Counted from the stretch's first letter, positions 40,359-48,792 are shown. The stretch is DNA of 64,000 bases from DATBAT01 sp963824805 (GCA_963824805.1 CAWGQZ010000038.1:1-64000); one strand, 5' to 3'. Made by a program: numbers and translations. Notes: generated by a model not told the origin, from the sequence alone.

Positions 40359-40937
40359 TTAGGACTTCACCTTCTCGCAGGTCAAGGTGAATGCAAACGC
40401 CTGCATATCTTTGACGGTGTCGTCCTGGAAGGTCTCTTTGATCTCGACGTTCCGAAACTGCCCGCTCTTCTGCAAGTTGGAAATCAGGTTGGCGACGGCG
40501 TCGGCGCTCAATGCCATGCCCTCAATGTCGACGCTTGCTCCCTGGTCTTTCATCGAGCTCAACCACACCGCTTCGGTGCCGTTAACGGTGTCGCCCAGGG
40601 CGTTGAGCAGCTCTGAGGGACCCATCTGATTCTTGCGCAGTTGGTCGATCACATCCACCCGGCGCTTGTAGTTCTGCGCCTGGCGCTGACGTTCCAGGTA
40701 CCGGACTTTTACATCCGCCAGTTCGCGGTTCTTTTGTTCCGCGGCCTGCATCTGCGTGGCAATGTCCTGTTTCTGTTTGTCGAGCTGATACCACCAGCCG
40801 GCATTGATCAACAGCGCCACTACCAGAATCACTAGAACCTTGACTCGGGGTGTACCGACATCGCCCACTTCCATCGTGGCCGCTGCCGCATGCTGCTTCT
40901 TCTGTTTCGATTGGCCCAGCAGGTTTATGCGAATCAT
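40359..40937 (-). CDS. pilN: Type IV pilus assembly protein PilN
   Basis: 192 residues. The N-terminus MIRINLLGQSKQKKQHAAAA has the INLLP-like motif (INLLGQ) that PilM binds. A membrane helix follows (VKVLVILVVALLINAGWWYQ). A coiled coil (QKQDIATQMQAAEQKNRELA) and a ferredoxin-like periplasmic domain complete it. The start overlaps the pilM stop by 4 bases (ATGA at 40934-40937). Confidence 0.92.
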   Translation of the reverse strand: MIRINLLGQSKQKKQHAAAATMEVGDVGTPRVKVLVILVVALLINAGWWYQLDKQKQDIATQMQAAEQKNRELADVKVRYLERQRQAQNYKRRVDVIDQLRKNQMGPSELLNALGDTVNGTEAVWLSSMKDQGASVDIEGMALSADAVANLISNLQKSGQFRNVEIKETFQDDTVKDMQAFAFTLTCEKVKS

Positions 40938-41989
40938 AGGTCTTCAAAACTCCTTAAGGCCAAACCCACCGCGACTGCCAGCTGGCCGGCGTTTTGTTCA
41001 ATCAGTGAGGCTCCAACTGCGTCCGCCGGAGGTGCGATCCTCTGGAACGGATTGAAAATCTCGACGGGCAGCGCAAACTCCTGGCGCAACGCTTCCACCA
41101 GTCCGGGAACCTTGGAAGAGCCTCCCGCCAGGTAAATCTTCTCGATGTGCTCTCCCGCCGAGCTGGCACGGAAGAAGTCGAACGTCTTTTGAATTTCCAA
41201 CACGATGATTTCGGTGACCTGCTGCAGGATCGGTGTCTTGGCGTCTTCGCTGACCGTGCCAACCTTCCGTCCCAGTTTCAACGACTCGGCGTCTTCGAAG
41301 CTCAGGTCCAATTCCTTTTGCAGCGAATCTGTGTATTGATGTCCGCCGACGCTAACGTCGCGGGGGAAGAGCGGCGTCGTACCTTTGACAATGTTGATGT
41401 TCATCACGCTTGCCCCCAGGTTCAGAAGCGCTACCACCTGGTTAGGTGCCGGTTCGTAATTGAACTCGTAGCAGTTCTGCAAGGCCAGCGCGTCGATGTC
41501 CACAATAGCCGGACTTTTGCCGGCCATCGAGAGTACGTTGGTGTAGTTGAGAATCTTGTCTTTCTTGACGGCGACCAGCAGAACGTCCATCTGCGGGCTG
41601 CCTACGTCCTCCGAAAGGATCTGATAGTCGAGGTTTACGTCTTCGAGGTCAAAGGGGATGTGCTGTGCCGCTTCCTTCTGAATGGTTTCGGCCAGCTCCT
41701 GGTCGCTCATCGAGGGCAGCGAGATCTTCTTCACAATCACTGAGTGACCACTGACCGCGGTGGCCACGAGTTTGGTCTTGATTTCGCTATCGGCGAAGAG
41801 TTTCGAAATCGCGCTTGATACCGTGCCCGAGTCGACGATCATCGAATCCACCACGATATCCGGCGACAACGGTTCCAGGCCCAGGTGCGCTACCTCAAGC
41901 CCTCCCCGCCCACGTTTCAGCTCCACTGCCTTGATGCTGGAGGAGCCTACATCCAGACCAACAATTGACTTTGACCCGAATCCAAACAT
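40934..41989 (-). CDS. pilM: Type IV pilus assembly ATPase-fold protein PilM
   Basis: 351 residues from the ATG at 41987-41989 (MFGFGSKSIVGLDVGSSSIK). An upstream start at 42160 would add 57 residues of the helix-turn-helix gene region and is rejected. The actin-like fold shows FGSKSIVGLDVGSSSIKAVE, VALLNLGASVMNINIV and IYLAGGSSKVPGLVEALRQE. PilM is the cytoplasmic component that binds PilN's N-terminus. It follows the small helix-turn-helix gene by 10 bases and couples to pilN by overlap. Confidence 0.94.
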   Translation of the reverse strand: MFGFGSKSIVGLDVGSSSIKAVELKRGRGGLEVAHLGLEPLSPDIVVDSMIVDSGTVSSAISKLFADSEIKTKLVATAVSGHSVIVKKISLPSMSDQELAETIQKEAAQHIPFDLEDVNLDYQILSEDVGSPQMDVLLVAVKKDKILNYTNVLSMAGKSPAIVDIDALALQNCYEFNYEPAPNQVVALLNLGASVMNINIVKGTTPLFPRDVSVGGHQYTDSLQKELDLSFEDAESLKLGRKVGTVSEDAKTPILQQVTEIIVLEIQKTFDFFRASSAGEHIEKIYLAGGSSKVPGLVEALRQEFALPVEIFNPFQRIAPPADAVGASLIEQNAGQLAVAVGLALRSFEDL

Positions 41990-41999
41990 GTGTCCGCCT

Positions 42000-42242
42000 T
42001 TAAAGTTGACCGGCAGCCTTGATGGCCGCCTTCGGTTTCTTTTTGTTGCTTGTCTTGGTCTCCATCTGGGTGGACTTCTCTTCCATCCACTCGTCGAGCT
42101 TCGATTTCTTGAAGCGCCAGCGGTTCCCCAGTTTGAAGGCCGGAATTTTTTGTTCGCCAACGTATTTGTAAAGCGTGTCGGGGCTCACCCCCAGATACTG
42201 CGAGGCTTGCCGGATGTTCATCACTTCACGCGAATCGACCAT
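42000..42242 (-). CDS. Small helix-turn-helix (excisionase/MerR-type) protein at the head of the pil operon
   Basis: 80 residues. MNIRQASQYLGVSPDTLYKY then IPAFKLGNRWRFKKSKLDEW is a complete winged helix-turn-helix of the excisionase/AlpA/BldC type (HTH_17). The last 25 residues are a Lys-rich tail (STQMETKTSNKKKPKAAIKA). Such proteins usually bind DNA as small regulators. The gene ends 10 bases before pilM on the same strand, so it is co-transcribed with pilMNOPQ. No phage or integrase is near. It may regulate its own operon or the pilus genes, but this is inference. Confidence 0.85.
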   Translation of the reverse strand: MVDSREVMNIRQASQYLGVSPDTLYKYVGEQKIPAFKLGNRWRFKKSKLDEWMEEKSTQMETKTSNKKKPKAAIKAAGQL

Positions 42243-42367
42243 AGCTTTTGACCCCTTCCACAGAATCTTTTTGATCAGCTTTAACGCCGGATTTACGGCT
42301 CATAGCTTTTGTTGGGAGAAATTCATCAGGACCAAACTTCGGCCCGAGTGAATTTAAGTGGACTGAG

Positions 42368-42398
42368 CATATATCAACCGGGAAAGACGCGAGGTCAA
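42368..42398 (-). promoter_or_regulatory. Candidate promoter of the pil operon
   Basis: Minus strand TTGACC (42393-42398), then GATATA after 17 bases (42370-42375), or TATATG after 19 bases (42368-42373). About 130 bases upstream of the helix-turn-helix gene. The -35 matches 5 of 6; the -10 is AT-rich in a GC-rich genome. No sigma54 (GG-N10-GC) motif was seen. Confidence 0.45.
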
Positions 42399-42503
42399 GG
42401 CAAATCTCCGCGTTTCTTAGGGTTTTATAGGGGTTTTCTGGAAATTACTTTAGAAACTGTTGCAGATTAATCCTAGCTATGGTGCAGAGCTATCTAGCAC
42501 TGT

Positions 42504-42695
42504 CTATATGTAGGGGTGGTTATTCCGAGGATGACCGTTGCCAGCCCATTCCATAACCAAAGTACCGTACACGGTACGAAAGGCGTACGACGACTGCGGA
42601 GCCATGGATCTGGTCGAGAGCTCGATCCTGCCCCAATTCCCCCCAACTCCATCAATCCAATAAACAATTTTGATTGGACTAGGCAGTTTTGACAT
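42504..42695 (-). CDS. Small hypothetical protein, 63 residues, divergent from the ATP-grasp cassette
   Basis: Begins MSKLPSPIKIVYWIDGVGGN with a purine-rich site (AGAAGGAAA) 8-10 bases before the ATG at 42693-42695; ends HPRNNHPYI at 42504. No homolog recognised. It is Tyr/Trp/Gly/Ser-rich and less GC-biased at third positions than its neighbours. It lies 75 bases from the start of the ATP-grasp gene, on the opposite strand, so it would share the upstream region. Coding status is uncertain: the frame is short and may be chance. In-frame upstream starts exist at 42767. Confidence 0.4.
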   Translation of the reverse strand: MSKLPSPIKIVYWIDGVGGNWGRIELSTRSMAPQSSYAFRTVYGTLVMEWAGNGHPRNNHPYI

Positions 42696-42770
42696 CTTAG
42701 AGTTTCCTTCTTGTCCGGGAGGCGTAGATACTGCCATGGGCTTCCTGGGACGCGAAGGATTGGCCACCGC

Positions 42771-44255
42771 ATGCCAGCGATGCCTGCAACCGCGTTACCC
42801 TTTCGAATGCCGCCTTTCCTGAATTATCAGTTCGATGAGGCCTACGACGAGATGTTCGAAAGCCCGGGGATTCCGCGCCCGCACTATCAGGCGCTGTATC
42901 GGACCTTGCTCGAATCTCCCCCCGAGGAACTGGGAAAGACGCAGCAGGCGGCCGACCTCTCCTTCCTGCACGAAGGCATCACTTTCACCGTTTATGGGCA
43001 AAAGGAAGGCACCGAGAGGATATTCCCCAATGACCTGCTGCCGCGCATTATTCCCGGCAATGAATGGCGGGTCGTCGAACGCGGCCTGACGCAGCGGATC
43101 AGTGCACTAAACCTGTTTCTGCACGACATCTATCACGACGGCCACATCCTTGCGGCCGGGATCGTGCCTCGCGATCTGGTTTACAGCTGTCGGCACTTCC
43201 GGCGCGAAATGCGTGGTCTGGACGTAGCCCGTGAAATCGCCTACGTCAGCGTTTGCGGAACTGATCTGGTTCGCCTGCCCGACGGTACATTTGCCGTGCT
43301 TGAGGACAATCTGCGCGTGCCCAGTGGCGTCTCCTACATGCTGGCCAACCGCAAGGTTCTGAAGCGTGTATTCCCTACCTTGTTCCGCGACTATGGAGTG
43401 AGTTCCATCGATCACTACGCACAGAGTCTGCTGGCCACCTTGCGGTCTCTCGCACCCATTAATTGCATCGCCACCAACGAACCCGCCACTGTCCTTTTAA
43501 CGCCGGGAGTTTTCAATTCCGCCTATTTTGAGCACACCTTCCTGGCCCAGCAGATGGGAATCGAACTGGTCGAAGGACGCGATCTGCTGGTGCATGACAA
43601 CGTCGTATATATGAGGACAACCGCGGGCTTGCGCCGGGTGGACGTCATCTATCGCCGGGTGGACGACGATTTTCTCGATCCTCTATGTTTCCGCCGTGAT
43701 TCCAGCCTAGGCGTGCCTGGCCTCTTCAATGCTTACCGCGCGGGCAACGTGACCCTGGCGAATGCGATAGGCACGGGGGTCGCCGATGACAAGGCGATGT
43801 ACGCCTACGTGCCGGCGATCATCAAGTACTACCTGGGCGAAGAACCGATTCTGCCCAATGTCCACACCTATCTCCTGAGCGACAAATCCCAGCGTGACTA
43901 TGTCCTCGAACATCTCGACCAACTTGTGGTGAAAGCGGTGGGCGAATCGGGCGGATATGGAATGTTGATCGGTCCTCACAGCATTCAGAAAGATCGCGAT
44001 GAATTCCGCCGCCGCATTCTGGCGGAACCCAGAAACTACATTGCACAACCGACGCTGGCGTTGTCGCGCGGCGCCTGTTTTTTGGATGGCGCGGTCGAGT
44101 CAAGGCATATAGATCTGCGTCCTTATATTCTGTATGGAGAGAACGTAACTCTGGTTCCCGGCGGACTAACCCGTGTGGCTCTTCGCCGCGGATCGCTGGT
44201 GGTCAACTCCTCCCAAGGCGGTGGCAGCAAAGACACCTGGGTGCTGAGGGAATAA
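42771..44255 (+). CDS. Circularly permuted type 2 ATP-grasp protein (DUF404/DUF407)
   Basis: About 494 residues; start chosen at ATG 42771 (MPAMPATALPFRMPPFLNYQ); 42807 is also possible. Family blocks: FDEAYDEMFESPGIPRPHYQ, FTVYGQKEGTERIFPNDLLP, RIIPGNEWRVVERGLTQRIS, LPDGTFAVLEDNLRVPSGVS and VLLTPGVFNSAYFEHTFLAQ. The C-terminal ATP-grasp core has VVKAVGESGGYGMLIGPHS and ARGACFLDG-like ALSRGACFLDGAVESRH. These enzymes are predicted to make peptide or amide bonds, but no substrate is known. It is the first gene of a three-gene cassette with alpha-E and transglutaminase proteins. Confidence 0.92.
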   Translation: MPAMPATALPFRMPPFLNYQFDEAYDEMFESPGIPRPHYQALYRTLLESPPEELGKTQQAADLSFLHEGITFTVYGQKEGTERIFPNDLLPRIIPGNEWRVVERGLTQRISALNLFLHDIYHDGHILAAGIVPRDLVYSCRHFRREMRGLDVAREIAYVSVCGTDLVRLPDGTFAVLEDNLRVPSGVSYMLANRKVLKRVFPTLFRDYGVSSIDHYAQSLLATLRSLAPINCIATNEPATVLLTPGVFNSAYFEHTFLAQQMGIELVEGRDLLVHDNVVYMRTTAGLRRVDVIYRRVDDDFLDPLCFRRDSSLGVPGLFNAYRAGNVTLANAIGTGVADDKAMYAYVPAIIKYYLGEEPILPNVHTYLLSDKSQRDYVLEHLDQLVVKAVGESGGYGMLIGPHSIQKDRDEFRRRILAEPRNYIAQPTLALSRGACFLDGAVESRHIDLRPYILYGENVTLVPGGLTRVALRRGSLVVNSSQGGGSKDTWVLRE

Positions 44256-44347
44256 CGCAGCGGCCCAACTGTGCAGCCTAGGACGCAAGCCCTAGGTGAA
44301 ACGACAGAGTCCCCCGCAGGGGCGAAGAATAGCCGTCAGGTCATCGC

Positions 44348-45310
44348 ATGATGCTTTCACGAGTAGCCGACAGCCTCTACTGGATGAGCCGCCATCTAGA
44401 GCGCGCCGAACACGCCGCACGGCTTATCGACGTCGATCTGCAACTGCGTCTCGATCAATCTCCTGATTCCAGTATCGAACACGGACGAAGAATCCTAGAA
44501 GCACTACAAGTTGGCGAGACCCGCAGTGCGAACCTCGACCCCTCGGACGTAACTCATATTTTGGCGTTTGATCGCTCCAACCCCTCTTCCATCGTGTCGT
44601 GCGTGGCCTCCGCGCGCGAGAATCTCCGCCACGTGCGCGAGCAGTGCAGCTCCGACATGTGGGAGCAGTTGAACCGGCTCTACCTGCACGTCGTCAGCAG
44701 TCCGCCGGAAAATGCCTGGATGCGGCAGTCGCACGCGTTCTTTCGTTCGGTGCAGGAGGGCGGCTGCCTGTTTCAGGGAATCACTGATTCCACCATGAGC
44801 CACGGAGAGGGCTGGCAGTACATTCAACTTGGCCGATTTGTGGAACGCGTCGACACCATCGCTGCCCTGGTAGGAACTCACTTCAACCACCTTCAGCAGC
44901 CACCCGATGAGGTGGTCGAAGGTTCGGAATATCTGGAGTGGGTAGGACTGCTCAAGGCCTGCGCAGCCTTTGAAGCATACTGCAAAGCTTACAGTGCCGA
45001 GTTACGCCCATTGCGGGTCGCGGAATTTTTGCTGCTGGACCGCGAACTGCCCCATTCTGTGCGCTTCTCAGTTGAGATGGTCCACACTGCGCTCCGCCAC
45101 ATCGAGGAGTTGACCAACCGGAAGGCTGAACTTGCTATGCGCCTGACCGGGCGTTTGCGCGCCATGCTCAACTTCACACCGGTGGAGGAAATCATCGCTG
45201 AGGGCGCGAACAGCTATCTGACTAACATTCGCAGGCAGTGCGGCCAAGCTCACGCCGCCATCTATCAGATTTACTTTGATTACGCCGTGGAATCGGCGCT
45301 GGCTTCGTAA
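44348..45310 (+). CDS. Alpha-E domain protein (DUF403)
   Basis: 320 residues. MLSRVADSLYWMSRHLERAE and HAARLIDVDLQLRLDQSPDS is the canonical N-terminus; YIQLGRFVERVDTIAALVGT is the second hallmark. The all-helical protein is rich in conserved Glu/Arg. It nearly always accompanies the circularly permuted ATP-grasp and a transglutaminase-fold protein, as it does here (92 bases after one, 11 before the other). The role is unknown; predicted partner in a peptide-modifying pathway. Confidence 0.93.
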   Translation: MMLSRVADSLYWMSRHLERAEHAARLIDVDLQLRLDQSPDSSIEHGRRILEALQVGETRSANLDPSDVTHILAFDRSNPSSIVSCVASARENLRHVREQCSSDMWEQLNRLYLHVVSSPPENAWMRQSHAFFRSVQEGGCLFQGITDSTMSHGEGWQYIQLGRFVERVDTIAALVGTHFNHLQQPPDEVVEGSEYLEWVGLLKACAAFEAYCKAYSAELRPLRVAEFLLLDRELPHSVRFSVEMVHTALRHIEELTNRKAELAMRLTGRLRAMLNFTPVEEIIAEGANSYLTNIRRQCGQAHAAIYQIYFDYAVESALAS

Positions 45311-45321
45311 ACGGATTCTCT

Positions 45322-46260
45322 ATGATCTATTCAGCGCGGCACGTTACTACCTTTGGCTACAATCCGGCAATTCGAGAAAGCGTGATGGAAGTACGCATGC
45401 AACCACGCAGTGAAGGCCATCAGCGCTGCCTGACTTTTTCGCTCGACGTCTTTCCCCGCGCCAACATTATGGTCTATCGCGATTTCTCGGGGAATATGGT
45501 GCATCACTTCGATATTCCTCGCCGTCATGCGCGTGCCCGCGTGACTGCCCAGGCGCTAGTCGAGGTTCTTGCCGTGCCTGAACCTGAGCTTGCTTCCGCA
45601 GGGGACTGGCAGGATTTGGACAGCATGGCGGTTGCCGGCGACTTTTGGGAGTTCCTACTCCCCAGTTATTTTGCCCGGCCGACAGACCTTCTGCACGAAT
45701 TTGCCAGCGAAGTGAAACTGGAACGCAGTCCGACACCGCTGGAGTTCGTGCTTGATCTGAGCCGTACGATTTACGAGAAGTTCGACTACGCGCCCAACAG
45801 CACTGAGGTCGACTCTCCCATCGACGACGCTTTGCGCAGCCGCGCTGGAGTGTGCCAGGACTTTGCCCACATCATGATCGCGCTGCTTCGCGAGTATCAC
45901 ATTCCGGCGCGCTACGTCAGCGGCTACCTCTGCCACTCCCGCCAAATTAACGACCGCTCACCCGACAGCGCTACCCATGCCTGGGTGGAAGCCTTTGTTC
46001 CCGGTCCCGGCTGGGTGGGGTTGGATCCCACCAACCATGTCCTCGCGGGCGAGCGCCATATTCGCGTTGCAATCGGCAGAGATTATTCTGACGTACCGCC
46101 CACGCGCGGCGTTTACAAGGGTGAAGCTGACAATGAACTTGGCGTCATCGTAACCGTGGCCCCGGCCGATGCTCCGCCGCCTGAAGATCTACCTCCGGCC
46201 ACGATCACCCGTTCCCGAGCCTCAAGAATTGACTCCGATTTCCAGCACGACCAGCAGTAG
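45322..46260 (+). CDS. Transglutaminase-fold protease-like protein
   Basis: 312 residues. An N-terminal beta domain (YSARHVTTFGYNPAIRESVM, the bact_transglu_N pattern) precedes the core. The catalytic triad is visible: Cys in RSRAGVCQDFAHIMIALLRE, His in DSATHAWVEAFVPGPGWVGL, Asp in GLDPTNHVLA. Members hydrolyse or form amide bonds. It is 11 bases after the alpha-E gene and completes the cassette. The C-terminal 60 residues are Pro-rich and disordered. Cytoplasmic; no signal peptide is seen. Confidence 0.93.
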   Translation: MIYSARHVTTFGYNPAIRESVMEVRMQPRSEGHQRCLTFSLDVFPRANIMVYRDFSGNMVHHFDIPRRHARARVTAQALVEVLAVPEPELASAGDWQDLDSMAVAGDFWEFLLPSYFARPTDLLHEFASEVKLERSPTPLEFVLDLSRTIYEKFDYAPNSTEVDSPIDDALRSRAGVCQDFAHIMIALLREYHIPARYVSGYLCHSRQINDRSPDSATHAWVEAFVPGPGWVGLDPTNHVLAGERHIRVAIGRDYSDVPPTRGVYKGEADNELGVIVTVAPADAPPPEDLPPATITRSRASRIDSDFQHDQQ

Positions 46261-46302
46261 CAATAGACCGCAGAGACGAGGCAAAACGCCGTCTCTACGA
46301 GA

Positions 46303-47076
46303 CTACTTTCCCGCCATTGCCTTCTCGATCGCCGCCTCCGCCAGGGGTGCCATCAATGCGTATCCAGCTTTGTTGGGATGCAGCCCGTCCTCCGCCAAAT
46401 TCTGCTTGAGCATTCCTTTTTCATCGACCATGGCGCTGAAGTAATCGAGATAGACATGTCCGTTTGCGGCGCAGTACGTCTTGAGCCATTCATTCAATGC
46501 CAAAATCTTCTCCTGAGAGCGCGTTAGAAAAAACGGCACTGCCTGCGGAGTGTAGTTGTTCACGGGGATCACCGATGAGAAGACGACGCGAATATCGTTC
46601 GCCTTCGCCAGTTCGGCCATCGACGCATAATTTTCTTCAACTTGTTCCACGGTCATGGGCCCGGTATTGCCGGCAATATCATTGGTGCCGGCGAGAATCA
46701 CCACCGCCTTAGGCTTTAGATCAATCACATCTGGACGAAAGCGGATCAGCATCTGGGGCGTGGTTTGCCCGCTGATTCCACGATTGACATAAGGCTTGCC
46801 GGGAAAATATTCCGGCAGCGGCCAACCGTCAGTGATGGAATCACCCATAAACACTACCCGGTTCTCTCCCCTAGCTGGCACGGTCAAGCCTGCGTTCGCC
46901 TCGTGGTAGCGGCCAAGCTCAGCAAAATCATTCATCCATGTGGACATTTTGCTCTTTCTATAATCCTCAAGTTGTTGCCGCGCCTTGGCCAGCGCATCCG
47001 ACTGCTGGGCTGAGCCACAAACACAAAACAGAATAAATACCGCCACCTGGCTGCTGACTACGCGAAGACACTTCAT
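46303..47076 (-). CDS. Secreted SGNH/GDSL hydrolase
   Basis: 257 residues with a signal peptide (VVSSQVAVFILFCVCGSAQQ). The four SGNH blocks are VVFMGDSITDGWP (Ser), VNRGISGQTTPQM (Gly), VVILAGTNDIAGN (Asn) and DGLHPNKAGYALM (Asp-x-x-His). It probably deacetylates or de-esterifies a carbohydrate or lipid outside the cytoplasm; the substrate is unknown. It converges on the transglutaminase gene with 42 bases between the two stops and is divergent from the DoxX gene. Confidence 0.92.
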   Translation of the reverse strand: MKCLRVVSSQVAVFILFCVCGSAQQSDALAKARQQLEDYRKSKMSTWMNDFAELGRYHEANAGLTVPARGENRVVFMGDSITDGWPLPEYFPGKPYVNRGISGQTTPQMLIRFRPDVIDLKPKAVVILAGTNDIAGNTGPMTVEQVEENYASMAELAKANDIRVVFSSVIPVNNYTPQAVPFFLTRSQEKILALNEWLKTYCAANGHVYLDYFSAMVDEKGMLKQNLAEDGLHPNKAGYALMAPLAEAAIEKAMAGK

Positions 47077-47144
47077 TCCGGGATCTCCTCTTGCCTGAAG
47101 AAACGACGCACCGTAGTCTATTCATTCCCGGGAGGAAATTCACC

Positions 47145-47570
47145 TTGCGTTTTGTCGACCGCCTGCAGCCGCTGGCGTTACTGGCTCTCAGAATTGTCTT
47201 AGGTGCAATCATGATCGGCCATGGCTACCCCAAGATATTTGGCGGCTTGTCCCATCACATGGAATCCGTTCATCGCATTGGCTTCCCCGCATGGGTCGGA
47301 TATTTGTCGGCCGGAACGGAATTTTTCGGCGGTATTTTCATGATTGCAGGGTTGCTGAGCCGCCTGGTGGGAATCGCCATGTGCTTTGAAATGACGGTGG
47401 CGATCCTCAAAATGCACCTGAAAAATGGAATGATCGGCCAAGGGGGATACGAATTCCCTCTCGCAGTCGGCACCATGGCATTCGCCCTGATTTTCTTCGG
47501 CGCTGGCCCGATTTCCCTCGACGCGATCCTCAGACGAGGTGGAGGCGGAGGAGGCAAAAAATCCCGCTAG
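47145..47570 (+). CDS. DoxX family membrane protein
   Basis: 141 residues. The TTG at 47145 is nine bases after a strong GGAGG (47131-47135); an earlier TTG at 47091 lacks a site. Four helices: LALLALRIVLGAIMIGHGYP, AGTEFFGGIFMIAGLLSRLV, IAMCFEMTVAILKMHL and FPLAVGTMAFALIFFGAGPI. KIFGG and HGYPK are typical DoxX/YphA features. DoxX-like proteins are associated with respiratory or redox membrane complexes; the substrate is unknown. The divergent neighbour is the SGNH hydrolase. Confidence 0.88.
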   Translation: MRFVDRLQPLALLALRIVLGAIMIGHGYPKIFGGLSHHMESVHRIGFPAWVGYLSAGTEFFGGIFMIAGLLSRLVGIAMCFEMTVAILKMHLKNGMIGQGGYEFPLAVGTMAFALIFFGAGPISLDAILRRGGGGGGKKSR

Positions 47571-47618
47571 TTACGAAGGGAACTTTGCCTCCATGCCACC
47601 CGGCGCTAACCTTCAGGC

Positions 47619-47825
47619 ATGAGCCCTGCGCCAACCAAAGTCCGCTTCCGCTGCCTGGACTGCGAGGCTTACGAGGACCGCTGCCACTGTGAGAAGTATT
47701 GCTGCCTATGCCAGTCTCAACTTGACGTCCGGCTTTGTGGAGACGGCCTTTACTATTGCCAACCCTGCCGCGAAGCCTGCGACTACAAGACAGACGGCTC
47801 GCCTGCTCCGAGCACCTTTCGCTAG
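47619..47825 (+). CDS. Cys-rich small protein (putative zinc-binding)
   Basis: 68 residues containing 11 Cys: CLDC, CHC, CCLC, then CGDGLYYCQPC and C near the end. The CxxC pairs and the CxC suggest two zinc-ribbon or treble-clef sites. No known family. It begins MSPAPTKVRFRCLDCEAYED and ends with a disordered Pro/Ser tail. It is 49 bases after the DoxX gene and 95 bases before the metallo-beta-lactamase, all plus strand. No ribosome site is strong; start may be as given. Confidence 0.72.
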   Translation: MSPAPTKVRFRCLDCEAYEDRCHCEKYCCLCQSQLDVRLCGDGLYYCQPCREACDYKTDGSPAPSTFR

Positions 47826-47919
47826 TGTTTGCAAATTGTAGAAGTGGTTCGGAAATTTCCGGAGCGCGAAGCGTTCCATCCTCACTAAAAGGCTAATATC
47901 TCCTCACAGGAGAAACGGT

Positions 47920-48792
47920 TTGCCGACATCAACACGTTCTGCAATTGCAGCCGTTGTTTTCGCGGTATGTCTTGTTCCTGCCATCTTCCCGCAAGCAAAT
48001 TCTGATTGGACCGAACCCTTTCCGCCCCACCGCATCGCCGGCAATCTCTACTACGTCGGAAGCCGGGGTCTCGCGTCCTACCTGATTACGACACCCAAGG
48101 GACACGTTCTCATCAATAGCAGCCTGGAAAGCTCGGTGCCGCTCATTCGCGACAGCATTGCGAAACTCGGATTTCATTTGAACGATGTCAAGATTCTGCT
48201 GATCAGCCATGCCCATTGGGACCATTGCGCCGGCAGTGCGTTGCTGAAACAACAGACCGGCGCGAAATATTTCGTGATGGACCAGGACGTAGCGGTGGTC
48301 GAGTCTGGCGGTAAAGAAGATTTCCAATATGGCGGATCGCCCGATAACCAGTACACACCGGCCAAGGTAGACCGCGTCTTGCACGACAGAGATCAGGTCC
48401 GGCTCGGAGGCGCGGTGATGGTAGCACACCGGACGCCAGGACACACCAAGGGCACCACAACCTGGACCATGAAAGTGGAGGACGGCGGCAAGGCCTATGA
48501 GGTGGTGATCGTCGGCAGCCCGAATGTGAATCCGGGCTACAAGCTGGTTGGAAACGCCAAGTATCCCCAAATTGCTCAGGATTATGAGCGCACCTTTCAG
48601 GTCTTGAAGCGCCTGCCTTGCGACCTCTTCCTGGGTGCCCATGGGAGCTACTACGGAATGGAGGCGAAGTTTGCGCGAGTGAAGACGGGTGGAAGCAATC
48701 CTTGGGTCGATCCGGATGGTTATAAGAGTTACATCCGCGAGCGGGAGGAAGCCTTCCGGGCCGAGTTAAAGAAACAGTCAGACACGAATTAA
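47920..48792 (+). CDS. Subclass B3-like metallo-beta-lactamase fold hydrolase, exported
   Basis: 290 residues; start TTG at 47920, with AGGAG about 8 bases upstream. Signal peptide IAAVVFAVCLVPAIFPQ. The B3 arrangement is complete: GNLYYVGSRGLASYLITTPK at residues 41-60, HAHWDH (97-102), His175 in TPGHTKG, His241 in GAHGSYY. Zinc ligands of both sites are therefore present (B3 type: His-x-His-x-Asp-His). B3 enzymes hydrolyse penicillins, cephalosporins and carbapenems, but soil homologs often have other or unknown substrates. Activity cannot be told from sequence. Confidence 0.88.
   Translation: MPTSTRSAIAAVVFAVCLVPAIFPQANSDWTEPFPPHRIAGNLYYVGSRGLASYLITTPKGHVLINSSLESSVPLIRDSIAKLGFHLNDVKILLISHAHWDHCAGSALLKQQTGAKYFVMDQDVAVVESGGKEDFQYGGSPDNQYTPAKVDRVLHDRDQVRLGGAVMVAHRTPGHTKGTTTWTMKVEDGGKAYEVVIVGSPNVNPGYKLVGNAKYPQIAQDYERTFQVLKRLPCDLFLGAHGSYYGMEAKFARVKTGGSNPWVDPDGYKSYIREREEAFRAELKKQSDTN

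Noticed and set aside
42000..42242. Remnant of an integrated phage (excisionase)
   Set aside because: No integrase, attachment repeats or other phage genes nearby; it is joined to pilM by 10 bases.
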